From Pyrrhosoma nymphula (taxonomy: Eukaryota; Arthropoda; Insecta; Odonata; Coenagrionidae), in NCBI GenBank assembly GCA_963573305.1, contig OY754332.1, positions 49,141,559 through 49,205,558 on the forward strand: DNA of 64,000 nucleotides, read 5' to 3'. The notes beneath the pieces were generated by a model. It was not told the origin of the DNA. It did no database searches and was given only the letters and a program-made list of their open reading frames with translations. This document shows positions 23,138-32,869 of the stretch, in pieces. Position numbers and translations under genes: made by a program. Each line of letters begins with the position of its first letter. Position 1 is the first letter of the stretch.

Positions 23138-23192
23138 CTGATAATGATGCAAAATGGGTTTGTCAGTGTTGTAACACATCGAAACCGGTTCC
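23138..23192 (+). ncRNA. hammerhead-like motif (Penelope-type end?)
   Basis: CTGATAATGATG at 23138 is followed by a CATC that can pair with GATG, then GAAA and a short self-complementary ACCGGT, then T/C. This order (CUGANGA-like, stem II, GAAA, very short stem III, UH) is that of the minimal type I hammerheads known in Penelope-like retroelements. The core reads CUGAUAA, with a change at the conserved G, and stem I is weak, so it is probably inactive. Confidence 0.4.
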
Positions 23193-23619
23193 ACTTAAAC
23201 ATTCCATAGACTGCATTTATAGTTCTTCTAAACAAGCCGAAGACAAATGTTAAAACCCGTGTATTAGTACATCAAGGTAACAAAACCGATTTATTGCTCC
23301 ACCGCTTTTGATAACTCAGTAGAATAGAAGAATGGAATATTGGCTTTAATAGAACCTTGTCCAAAAGCTGCATAGAAGTTCAACATATAATGCATTACAT
23401 GGTACACTCTCCCATAATTTAGGTTATTCTGGTCTGGTTTACCCCTGGGGTGGTGGTTAGGCCGCGGCAACAGGAAACATACACCCCTCTTCACCTGCTT
23501 TCATCTCACTCAGGCAGACCTTTGCCCTCAGACAATGGGCAATTTCGGTTCGCAGGAATAATTTCATGAAAAATCTTTGCCTTTTAACCCCTGGTCTTTT
23601 CCTTCCGCAGAACTTCTGG

Positions 23620-23755
23620 GGTGTTAATTTTTAATCTCACTTAAGTGAAAATACGTCATAAAATGTGGAAAGATACGTTTTTTTCGTAGTTCAGCTCCGC
23701 CACCCAGAAGGCGTGACCATCTTCGGCTCTCAAGCGGTGAGCTGCCGGTCAATTT
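23620..23755 (+). repeat. unfilled relative of the site occupied by MITE copy 3
   Basis: The run AATCTCACTTAAG then AATACG ... TCCGCCACCCAGAAGGCGTGA and TCTCAAGCGGTGA matches 24391-24402 joined to 24956-25052. It is a second copy of an unclassified repeat. Confidence 0.8.
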
Positions 23756-24398
23756 ATTTGATTCATCCGCTCTCTCGACTCTTGATCCGTATCTTTCGAC
23801 TCTTGATCCGTTTCATTTGCATCCGCATTTCATTAGCTCCATCTCACCTGTCGTGAGGAACGTGAAATGGAGCCACCATCGGACCTTGACCGATCGTGAC
23901 CCGATCATTAAGAGAGCGAAACGGATCTCCCGCCTTCCCGCAAAGAGTCATTAAAAAGATGAGATTACAAAATAACTCCCCCGCACTCAACCTTACCGAG
24001 ACAAAAAACAAAGCACCCCGGTGACGGGGTGAGTAAACACGCGGATCTACACGCACGACTTCGACGACGCCCAAGCCGACACCGGAGCTAATAAAAATGT
24101 CCCCTGATACCTTGTAACCTTGAAGAGGTTATCCGGGCGACTGGAGGGTGGACAGGGGGTGAATTGGTGGGGGGCAATCCACTTTCTGCTCAGTGAGGTC
24201 CAGCTACGAAGGGGGGGGAGGGGTGAGAAGGTGAAGGGACGCAGGGGTCGCCCGTCCCCCTGTGAAAGGGGACAAAGGTGCAAATAGGACCCGGCAGTCC
24301 CTGCCCTCCTCGCTACCGGAGAGTGGGCAGGTCTCCGCCCGCGATCCCCCCAGGGCTGTCGATGTTTCACTCCAGGGGGGGTTATTTTGTAATCTCAC
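23756..24398. other. non-coding DNA, G-rich at 24120-24260
   Basis: No gene supported. Includes a direct CGACTCTTGATCCGT duplication around 23776-23810 and G/A-rich runs. The right end belongs to the repeat that hosts MITE copy 3. Confidence 0.5.
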
Positions 24399-24959
24399 TT
24401 AAGGTAGTTTGAGCGAGATAGATCCTTAGTCATAGTGGAGACCATATTCAAATTTAATCTTTGATTTCAGCGTCTGTAACAAGTACGAAATAAATAATGT
24501 AATATTAATGGCGCAAATATATATTTGCATTTGCCCAAAATCTCGGTAATTAAGTAAATAAAACTACATGAGTATCTAACTTGACTCATTTTTTCCCGCC
24601 GCTCGGCTGAAAACCCGTCAAACCGGCAGGTTTTTTTGTGATTCTGTAAAAGATACTGTGGTGAGTAATAGATTATTTTTTATAAATAGTTGAGAAAACA
24701 TGCAATCTATACACTGTTAGTTTTTTGACGAAATCTAGGTGTTAAAAATTCCTATTTTCTTCAATATTCTCCCTCTAGAGCGCTCAGCCATAATCTTTCC
24801 CATGTAAAACAGCTTATATTAACAGGCAAATTGCTCGAAAAGTAGTTCGGCAAGGGGTTGATATTTTTATATCATTGGAAAGATGAGAGTTGTTTCTTTA
24901 AAATGAAGTCAAATTCATCAAATTCTAGGTGAAGTGATTTTTCCCTCAAACTACCTTAA
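24399..24959 (-). mobile_element. TTAA-type MITE, copy 3 (inverted)
   Basis: TTAA at 24399-24402 and 24956-24959 flank a 553-bp interior that is the reverse complement of copies 1 and 2. Termini read GGTAGTTTGAGCGA and CTCAAACTACC. The flanks are joined without the element in the paralogous copy at 23620-23755, with a single TTAA there. Confidence 0.9.
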
Positions 24960-25491
24960 GTAAGAATACGGAATATTACGTCATTTTTCATAGTTCCACT
25001 CCGCCACCCAGGCGGCGTGACAATTGTCCGGATCTCAAGTGGTGATCTGCAGGTACGGTGAAACCTCTCACTTACGGACAGTAGCGGTCCTAGAAAATGA
25101 GTCCGTGAGAGGTGTCCGTAAGTTGGAGGTGACCCAAAGAAAACCTTATTATTACGCTTTATTTTGCCACGCAAATATTATAATGTAGGAATTAAAGGCA
25201 GCTGAAAGAAATCCTTTTATTTCAAACATCACATCTGAATAATTAAAAATAAATTGGAAATAATATAATGCTCACTCAACTCAAACTCAACTATAACTCA
25301 AATGTATTTAAAATTCTCGAAGCATTTACACATTTTAATATGTATACATCCAAGTGCATAGCTCACTTAGGCGTAAAGAAATCATTGATTTTGGTTTGCT
25401 TATTTCTTTTTGTAACAAATTCTTTTTCTAAATTTAACTGCACATCAATAAGGCTACTTCATGCCTCGCTGTAGCCTCATGAAATGCTAAA

Positions 25492-25680
25492 TTATTTAAA
25501 CAGTTCAATTCGATGCAACGAACTGGCATACGATACCACATGAATCTCTTCCACTATAAGCTCAAGCTCACTGTCATCACTTTCACTGATTTCGTCGTCT
25601 CCTTCGTCAAGAGTACTTTTAATAATTTCTTCCATGTCAACCTCATGGTCCACGGTCAACAAATTAGAATAAATGCTCAC
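25492..25680 (-). pseudogene. Tigger transposase C-terminal acidic tail
   Basis: Encodes a strongly acidic stretch (DEGDDEISESDDSELEL) followed by a short hydrophobic end, as at the C-terminus of Tigger-type transposases. It is out of frame with, or separated by stops from, the core at 25816-26286, so the gene is broken. Confidence 0.65.
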
Positions 25681-25815
25681 ATATTCAGCACTATCGCCAG
25701 CATCATTTCAGAAAATGTCTAACTGCAAGCCATCTGTAACATCTTTCCCCTCTAGTGATAATTCAATTTTACAGAACCCCTATTTTTCCAAAACAATTAC
25801 ATACGGTTGAACTTT

Positions 25816-26286
25816 TTATGTTTTTGATCGCTCGATCGCGTCAAGAACGGTAATCGACTTCCCCACACCAGTGCGGGAATGCCCCTGTTCAACGTAAGAT
25901 ACCATACTTTTTAAAATGAACTGTCTGTAGAGGACTTTGAAATTTTTAATGATGCCTTGGTCCATTGGTTGTAATACACTTGTAGTGTTTGGAGGGAAAA
26001 AAATTAATTTGATATTTCTTAACTTTAAATCGGGATGGTAAGGAGCATTGTCAAGAAATAGCAAAATCTTTGTTTTTTCCTTTCTCATTTTTTTATTGAA
26101 TTTTTGCAACCACTCGGTCATTATCTCCGTAGTCATCCAAGGCTTCTGGTTTGATTTCCACGTAATGGGCAGTTTATCTTTACGCACTCCCTTGAAGCAC
26201 CTTTGGTGTTCAGCTTTTCCTATCACCAATGGGCTCTGAAAATCTGGTTTCAGGTTCAATAGGTAAAAATTCACTGGTTTGACCAT
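25816..26286 (-). pseudogene. Tigger/pogo transposase core (DDE_1), truncated
   Basis: 156 codons are open. LVIGKAEHQRCFKGVRKDKL, LLFLDNAPYHPDLK (second catalytic aspartate in LDNAP) and FFPPNTTSVLQPMDQGIIKNF (third acidic residue in MDQG) are the hallmark order of the pogo/Tigger DDE_1 superfamily. The first catalytic aspartate and everything N-terminal are absent. Methionine 1 is simply the first one after the break. Inactive. Confidence 0.9.
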
Positions 26287-26310
26287 TTCCGCTGTCCTCT
26301 TTCCCCCACC

Positions 26311-26351
26311 TATTCATAAACGCTATTTTTAGAGGTATTCATAAACGCTAT
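26311..26351 (+). repeat. 16-bp direct repeat beside a LINE fragment
   Basis: TATTCATAAACGCTAT occurs at 26311-26326 and again at 26336-26351. The second copy abuts the LINE fragment. Confidence 0.85.
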
Positions 26352-26468
26352 CTTCCCACAATACGCTTGACGAATCCTAGCTTCTTCAGAGCTCTGCCAC
26401 AAATATTTCTTATATGTGCTCCCCACGATAGGTCCGAAGTTATCGTAACTCCTAGGTACTTCACTTCG
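26352..26468 (-). mobile_element. 117-bp internal fragment of the 2.2-kb LINE family
   Basis: On the minus strand it encodes EVKYLGVTITSDLSWGAHIR and on through VKRIVGR, the same 39 residues as the LINE at 2239-3069. At DNA level it matches 2548-2663 with about one substitution. It has neither the 3' tail nor a 5' end, so it is not an ordinary truncated insertion. Confidence 0.9.
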
Positions 26469-26469
26469 T

Positions 26470-27115
26470 AGTAGCCGGCTCTAGAAAACAATGCACTTCT
26501 AAGGCTTCTTACGTGAGGAAGACATTCCACAGGTAAAATAATAATACTCGATGGTATCGAAACGAGTAAACTCGGTGGTATATACGCACAAAGTAACTAA
26601 ATAAAGTCGAGTTTCAATTTTTTATGCAATATCAGATCACTTGATGACGCTGAGAAACGTCTATCTCAATCACCTCATCCGAATTAGCGAGGCGGTTATA
26701 TTTTGGTTCGCGAGAAATTCTTCAAGAAGGACGACGGAAAAAACGAACATGATATAGGAGCACTTAAAAAAAACAGAACGATTTACATTTATTAAGGGCC
26801 GTCCACACAGCCGCGTAACCACAGGGATATAGAGTAGGGAAATTATGCTGGCTTATTCTCACTTGACCGGGACAGTTTCCATTTCAATTTTGGAAGACGT
26901 CGCGATTTCGAAGATGCGATTTTCACCTTCCTGCTTACATACACGAAGAGACGAGAAGCAAAACGGTTCGCTGTCATTGAGATGTCTGCTGAGGATCACG
27001 TGAGTATATGAGTTCTTTTTAAAGGATATTATTAATGTCTGCGGTGAAAGCATATAACTATGGATTGTACACTATAATTAGCTAGATCATTTGCTGCCAG
27101 CTGCACCATTCAAAC
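26470..27115. other. non-coding DNA
   Basis: No gene or known repeat recognised between the LINE fragment and the GC-rich island. Confidence 0.45.
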
Positions 27116-27119
27116 TTGA

Positions 27120-27480
27120 GGAATATATTTTACGGACGTTCCCGATCGCGGGTGCTGCTGTGGGTGACGGCGGTTGGAGCGGTGGGATCCCGCGCCCAGC
27201 GCCGATCCCACGCCGCGCATGAGGTGCGTGGGGACCGACCCTCACTGGGTGGCCGCCAGCGAGAGCGGCACCCACTTGCACGCTTGCAAGCGGCCCGCGG
27301 CCCGCGGCCCCCCACTCCCCTCTCAGAGACCGCCCGTCCCGCACCCCCCCGCGGTGCCCGCAATTGGGGTCGGAATGACACCCGCGCGCGGCTATTCTAT
27401 AAGGAAGCGTGCTCCAGTTACGCGTGCCGATGACGCACCAGCCATCACGCCCCTCGCCGCGTGCAAAATGCCCAGATTCA
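27120..27480. promoter_or_regulatory. GC-rich, CpG-rich island
   Basis: About 350 bp of very high GC with repeated CCGCGG/CCCGCG motifs in AT-rich surroundings. Frames on both strands are low in complexity and not called. It may be a promoter, but no exon with a strong splice donor is evident. Confidence 0.45.
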
Positions 27481-27560
27481 AGTTCACCTGCATTCCTCAT
27501 CACGCGGTCGAACATTCAGCTTGCATTTAAAATCCAGGGAGCATGAGCTATACGGCCACT

Positions 27561-27997
27561 TAAAGTAAGTAACAAGTTATAAAAATCTCCAATGGCCGAC
27601 CCTCGTCCTTTCATGTCTTCGAGTCGTTTTTTGACTACGCTCATTTTGAGCTAGATTTTTCCAGAAGTTGGGCCCGTTTGGGTGTATGAGTGAGTGATTT
27701 CCTGAGTGTTTGTGAGTTTGTTCGTGATCATAACCCTGGCATCCTTAGCGGGGTTCCATTAACCCTAGAGAAGGATCCCTATTTGGGTTGAGTGTGCGTG
27801 TTTGTGGTTGTCGCTGGCGAAGAATTAATATTCCCGTAAACGACCAGAAGGGTTTTCTGGTCGAGAGGCTGTGGTTGGTCACTGCCATGGAATCGCCCCT
27901 TTTCCCGCAAACCAACACAGCAGTTGTGTAATTTTGACGAGTGGTGCCAATTTATTACGGCCGTTGGAGATTTTTATAACTTGCTTTTCAGCTTACA
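27561..27997. mobile_element. inverted-repeat element (MITE-like), about 430 bp
   Basis: CAAGTTATAAAAATCTCCAA followed by TGGCCG at about 27572-27597 is mirrored by CGGCCG then TTGGAGATTTTTATAACTTG at about 27959-27984, one mismatch over 26 bp. Outside these, GTAAG on the left and CTTAC on the right extend the match with an indel. The interior has no coding potential. Superfamily unknown. Confidence 0.75.
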
Positions 27998-27999
27998 TG

Positions 28000-28320
28000 A
28001 CAAGTGCGTATTTTATTGCCTGGTGATCTGGTTATCAGGTAAGCGTAACGCAATACTAAATTATAATACGTATTTACACGCATTCATCATTGCGTGACCT
28101 GGCATTGGAAGTATATTTAGCACAGATACGATAATTCATGCCGCCAGCTTTTTTTAACGCACACGTTTGAGACGATACGATGTAAAATTTCAAGTTTGCA
28201 CAAAATTAAAATCTCCCCGAGTTTCCCAACAGCAACAATGAGGATTGAATTTGATGAATGTTACATACACTCAACCGGTGACGACTCGGCGGATATATTA
28301 TGATCAAACTGGCTGCGCTA
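28000..28320. other. AT-rich non-coding DNA
   Basis: Nothing recognised. Confidence 0.4.
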
Positions 28321-28385
28321 CTTCGGGTTCAAACCCGGGTGAAAATTCCTTGTTTCTGATGGTTCTAATCTGAACCACCAGAATT
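28320..28385 (-). mobile_element. possible tRNA-derived SINE head
   Basis: On the minus strand TGGTTCAGATTAGA (28378-28365) resembles box A and GGGTTTGAACCC (28336-28325) resembles box B, 42 nt apart. Box B is self-complementary here, so the plus strand shows one too. Moderate support only. Confidence 0.4.
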
Positions 28386-28604
28386 CGGTCTTTCAACGTT
28401 TTACAAAAGTTGAGACTCGGTGGGTTCCAAGCGCGACACCTAATGAGATGAGACCTGGATCCGGATATCTCGCGCAGTCTTCGCAGCTCCTCCGACCACT
28501 CCTCCCGCCCTGACGTTGCTTGAGATGTTCGGCATCTTTCAGGGGTGGCACCGACGACGCTTCGCAAATTAGTCCCGTCAACAGTCAGCGAGGGGGGAAG
28601 AGAC

Positions 28605-28835
28605 AGAGAGAGTGCGTGAAAGGTTAAAGGTTTTGGGTGGGTGGATGGGGCAGGGGTAACTTGGGGGAGGGGGGCGTGTCTCCGGAAATGGGTGGGGCTG
28701 AGGAAGTGGGGGCGGGGGGGGGGGGGTTGATGGGGGGGGGGGGTTGTTGGGGGTTGGCTTAGATGGGGGCGTGAGGAGACGACGATGGGCGTTGGCAGTG
28801 GGGGCGAGATGAAAATCGGAGGGCGGGGGACCCAG
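28605..28835 (+). repeat. G-rich low-complexity block
   Basis: Plus strand carries runs of up to fourteen G with T spacers. The 210-codon minus-strand frame across it is proline/serine/histidine-rich by composition and not called. Similar blocks lie at 1090-1556 and 56890-57270. Confidence 0.7.
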
Positions 28836-28839
28836 AGAA

Positions 28840-29879
28840 GCAGACGCCGAAGGAAATTCATGCCAAGTTGATGATGATTTTTCGTCCGAAATCGCGATAA
28901 AATCCCTACGGTGGGCACCTCGCGCTCGGGGAACATATTCTACATCTGCATACAGCGCTGCGATCCGCTTTTACCCTAAAGCCTGTTTTCCTGAATGAAT
29001 GCTAAGTACTAAAAATTAAATCTCTTTGGTGAACTTGGGAAAATTTTAAAAATTTAAATCTATACCCATGTACAATATGAACTGAACTTTTACAGTCCAC
29101 AGTATAATTTTTATTTCACTAGCCGACCAAGATTTAGACTTAAAGTCATTTTCAAATCCTTGTAAATGACTTTATAAGTCGTAACCATTGCTCAGCAGGT
29201 GAAATTAAAATGGTAACTGCACAAAGGTTACTTCTTTACATTTGAAAAATATAAACTGACTGCTCGACAGGGCCTATGGTTTTCCGGTCAGTTTTGGGTA
29301 CATACTGGTGGGATATTTTCTATCCTATGATCAATTTCCAAATTGCGCCGGAAATCATTCAGTCTATCAATTACTCTACTACGTGGACAGCATTACTCTG
29401 AGGCCAGAAAATCTGCATAAAATACGGTAATAATTCATTTAGAAGCGCATTTATTGGTGCACATATAAACTATGGCATTTTTTGCCTAAGTTGTGACGTT
29501 GGGAAAATAATGCGGAGTGTTTAATATGGAAGAGGAAATTTTTAATTTTATACATGCAATTAAAAATACCCCTTAAATGTGTCGGGCGAAGACAACGTTA
29601 GGCAAATTCAATAATTTTCTCATGGTACAAAAAGTTAACAATTTTGGGGTGAAAAAAGTATTTAATTGTTTTTAGTTGTTTTTACTACTTTTCCGGTCAG
29701 TTTTGGGTTAAGATATGTGTTCGTGCCTAACTTCAACTTCCTAGGTTGCCTGAATGTCCTTCAAATAGGCGAGACGGACGGACAGAAAGACATTTGTGTA
29801 TTAGTAATACATATATATGGATATCTTGTCAAACTCTAATGAAAACATACAAGAGTTTACCGTAGCTTTACAATAGGCG
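28840..29879. other. AT-rich DNA with a spaced 20-bp repeat
   Basis: TTTTCCGGTCAGTTTTGGGT occurs at 29280-29299 and 29689-29708, otherwise nothing recognised. Confidence 0.55.
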
Positions 29880-29881
29880 GA

Positions 29882-29955
29882 TATCTACAACTACATGCTA
29901 CCCTTCGAGCCGCCTCATGGACGTGCGGCAGTGGGTATTAGGACACCAGCCGCGT
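29882..29955 (-). mobile_element. LINE 3' terminus
   Basis: Reverse complement of the 2.2-kb LINE's 3' end: degenerate hexamer tail (ATCTACAACTACATG), the GCCGCCTC/GGACGTGCGGC stem and GTATTAGGACACCAGCC. No adjoining ORF recognised, so either strongly truncated or decayed. Confidence 0.75.
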
Positions 29956-31048
29956 AAAGGTGTGAAGGAGAATTTTATAGGTAGGTGATAAGGTGAAATG
30001 TATTTCTGGAGTGTTTTCAGTGGATCTCAGTTTTTTATTCAGCGCGGGTGGCAAAATATGTTCAACGACGTACACATCCGTAGATCCGAGAGACTCGTGT
30101 AAGTATAGTGAGCCGAGCGGAACTGCAAGGAATGATATCATTTGATCGTACCTCTCCTTGGTGTCTGGCACGAATATTAAATCTCTATGCGCATGGCCAA
30201 AACTCAAAATATTATCCCTTTAACCGCGTGATAATGTTGATTTTTATGCTACCCGCTCATGTTTCGATCTCATTGTGACCAAAACTTAACAATGAGAGAG
30301 ATGTTGAGGCAATGTTTTTTTGATAATGGATCGAAGTTTGTAGAAAACCTTCTATTTTGTTAGCCATTTTTTCACTGATTTTTCTCGAGGAACAACTTTT
30401 AACTTCAAGTTTTAATACAGATAAGTAAGGTACTCCCACCAATTGTAAGATTCCCCTCCTCCGAGATCCTTCGAAATTGTGACTTAGAGGAAACAAATAC
30501 ACGCAGTTGCCACTGGAAGAGCTTACATTGAAATTAAATAACATCCAAGGTGTACATTTCTTTCAGGTATTTGATGCGTGCATTGCATGAAAAGATATTT
30601 TTTCTCGTTTATTCGGTTACATTTTTGACGCAATATTCCAGAACTACAATTTTGGAAGTTCAAAAAATGAGAATAATACTCATCGTACCGTTCCGCCCTT
30701 GCGGACGAGAAAAAGTTGCCATCCACAGAGAGGTGTTTATTTATTAGAAATTGTGCAAATCAAGGTTCATTGGATAACTCATGGTGGTTTGGTTAAGGCT
30801 AATATTTGTTACTACCATGTTGAATTGGTCCGTATGTACACTGGATCGCTCAGTCGTCGTGGAGGTCATCCAAAGTTCGGATTTTAGCATCATACAAGTT
30901 AGTAAACAACAGAAAACGCGGGTTTACTAACTTATGCATTGGCAACAGGAGGACTGGCAGAAAAACAGAATTCATTTACAACGGTTTCCATACCATGAAA
31001 GCATTCAATCCGCTGAAGGTTTTTAACTCTTTCTTCAGAACTGATTCC
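29956..31048. other. non-coding DNA
   Basis: An 89-codon and a 95-codon minus-strand frame (29938-30207, 30257-30544) match nothing I know and lack support. No other feature seen. Confidence 0.4.
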
Positions 31049-31049
31049 T

Positions 31050-31352
31050 TTTGTTGGTTGGTTATTCTGGAAGGCAACCAACAACTGAGGTAATTATCGC
31101 GGGTAGGAAGGTAGGAATAGGATTACTTTGGAATACATGAAGTCAGGAGAGGAACCCGGCGTCGCCAAGCTAGCTTTTAACTAAGGTACCAACACGTCCT
31201 AAGTTACCCGAGGAATAGAGTATTTCCCTAGAGGTACCCTCCACCCAGCACCAAAGTAGGGATTATACTGCGTGATCTTCACCACTTTCGGGATTCATAC
31301 CTCAGCCATAAAGATAGATAGCTAGTTCTCCAGCTACCACACCAACTCGATT
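31050..31352 (-). mobile_element. tRNA-derived SINE, AACC-tail family
   Basis: Minus-strand head: GAGTTGGTGTGGTAGC with box A TGGTAGCTGGAG (31339-31328) and box B GGTATGAATCCC (31301-31290). The body ends in AACCAACCAAC at about 31062-31052. Head and body resemble the elements at 55.58 and 57.97 kb, including a CTACTTTGGTGCTGGGTGGAG segment near the middle. Confidence 0.7.
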
Positions 31353-32190
31353 CCATTTCCGTTTCATTATCAGGAATATAAAGAAAAAATAGTTCACTCT
31401 CATCCATACGAAAACCCTAGAAAGAAAAATAGTGCTCCTAATTCCACGTACAAAGGACATTTGGATCCATGTCGGAAGACGAAATTAGGCTCTAGACACC
31501 TTTTACTTATAGTTACAGCTTCCATCGTATTGAAGATAAGACGAAATTGAAACTTCAAATTGGGAACCAAAGACATTACGCAATAATTCAATTAATTTAC
31601 TTCCTTCATTTTACAATAGCAATTGAAGTTTGAACACGATCGGCCTGGGGCTTAAATGATCCTGACCCACTCAAAACCGCCAGGGAATTGATATAAATAG
31701 AAGCGAAACTTCCTTTATATAGCATCTCCAACGGGAAATGTGAATTTAAAAACATAGTCGGGAAAAAACCGAAACCTGGAATCTCCCCGCGTCGATTCTG
31801 GAGAGAGCGGTAACGACACAGAAAATGACACATTTTCCTAAAAGAACGTTATGGCTGCGCGCCGGTGAGGGCTTCGCTGTTAGGGATCATATGTGACAAC
31901 TCACCCAACTCCTCCTCATTTCTTCATTTCACTAATTGGACCCAAATTAATGTCACAAAAGACCCCATCAGTAGATCTCCTGACAAATAGAGCGGAAATC
32001 CAAAACATGATATGACAGTCGGAACAAACTTTTCGGGTAACCGGATGTCACGCTAAGCGACTTTCTTGATGAAAATGAGAGTATGAGACTTGAAAAAAGA
32101 AGAAGTAATGACCAAAATAGAGTACCGTGGAATGGGGACACTTAGGAGTTCATTCTTCGGAGTTTTGGAAAAATAATGGAAAAACTAACG
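31353..32190. other. non-coding DNA
   Basis: Nothing recognised. Confidence 0.4.
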
Positions 32191-32192
32191 CA

Positions 32193-32866
32193 GAGATTGG
32201 TATAGATTTTACTCGCAGAAATAGTTAAGTATTATAACAACTCTCAGGCGTTAACAAGACTGGGAATCTAGCAATTAGAGTAGTGGCCATTCTATTTTTT
32301 TCTTGTGCCCAGCTCCTTTCACTAATTTGCAGGAAAGTTTGTAAATTAGGCCCGTAAAACATAGAAAGATGCAAAATTTACTGCCTTTTAGCTTATAGCG
32401 TCAAGTTTATAACCTTATCAAAGTCGAATGAGTTTCCGAATGGGAGTTACAAGTTTTATTTGATATCTATATAATATCTACATATTTGTTAAAATTAAAA
32501 GAAACGTAATATTACTTTGTCAGCAGTTCTCGGGAGATGAAATCAAGTCCATAAAATGTAATAGTTCAAGTATCTGCCATTTTTTTTGTTTGGAACCTAT
32601 CTGTATCCTTGTTCATTTTCTTATCGAAGTCATCTTTTTTCTTTCTCTTAAATTTTTGCTACTTTAATATTACTTTTTTGATGTATCCCTCGTTTTTAAA
32701 AGAGGGACTTCCCGATTATTAAGCAATGAATAAATAAACAAAATACTCAAGATTCAATGCGAGTTTGGTATAGATTGTATTCGCTGCAATATTTAAATAT
32801 TATAACAACTCTCAGGCGTTAACAAAACTGGCACTTCAGCAACTTGAGTGGTGGCCATTTTACATG
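32193..32866 (+). repeat. pair of ~105-bp direct repeats 570 bp apart
   Basis: 32193-32297 and 32762-32866 share TTGGTATAGATT, TATTATAACAACTCTCAGGC, GTTAACAARACTGG and AGTGGTGGCCATT. The 465 bp between has no coding capacity. It could be two copies of a short repeat or a small LTR-like (TRIM) pair; terminal TG...CA and primer sites are not evident. Confidence 0.7.
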
Positions 32867-32869
32867 ACG

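Larger units (their letters stand above)
25054..26290 (-). mobile_element. Tigger/pogo DNA transposon remnant
   Basis: The right-hand end of the minus-strand element is marked by TA (25054-25055) followed by CGGTGAAACCTCTCACTTAC, the look of Tigger termini. The element runs through an AT-rich 3' flank, a C-terminal acidic tail and the transposase core, and breaks off near 26290. The 5' part with the CENP-B-like DNA-binding domain and the other terminal repeat are missing. Confidence 0.8.

Noticed and set aside
28304..28936. 210-codon minus-strand frame
   Set aside because: It joins a G-rich block, unique DNA and a tRNA-like SINE head; the GFEP-type ending is box B read as protein.
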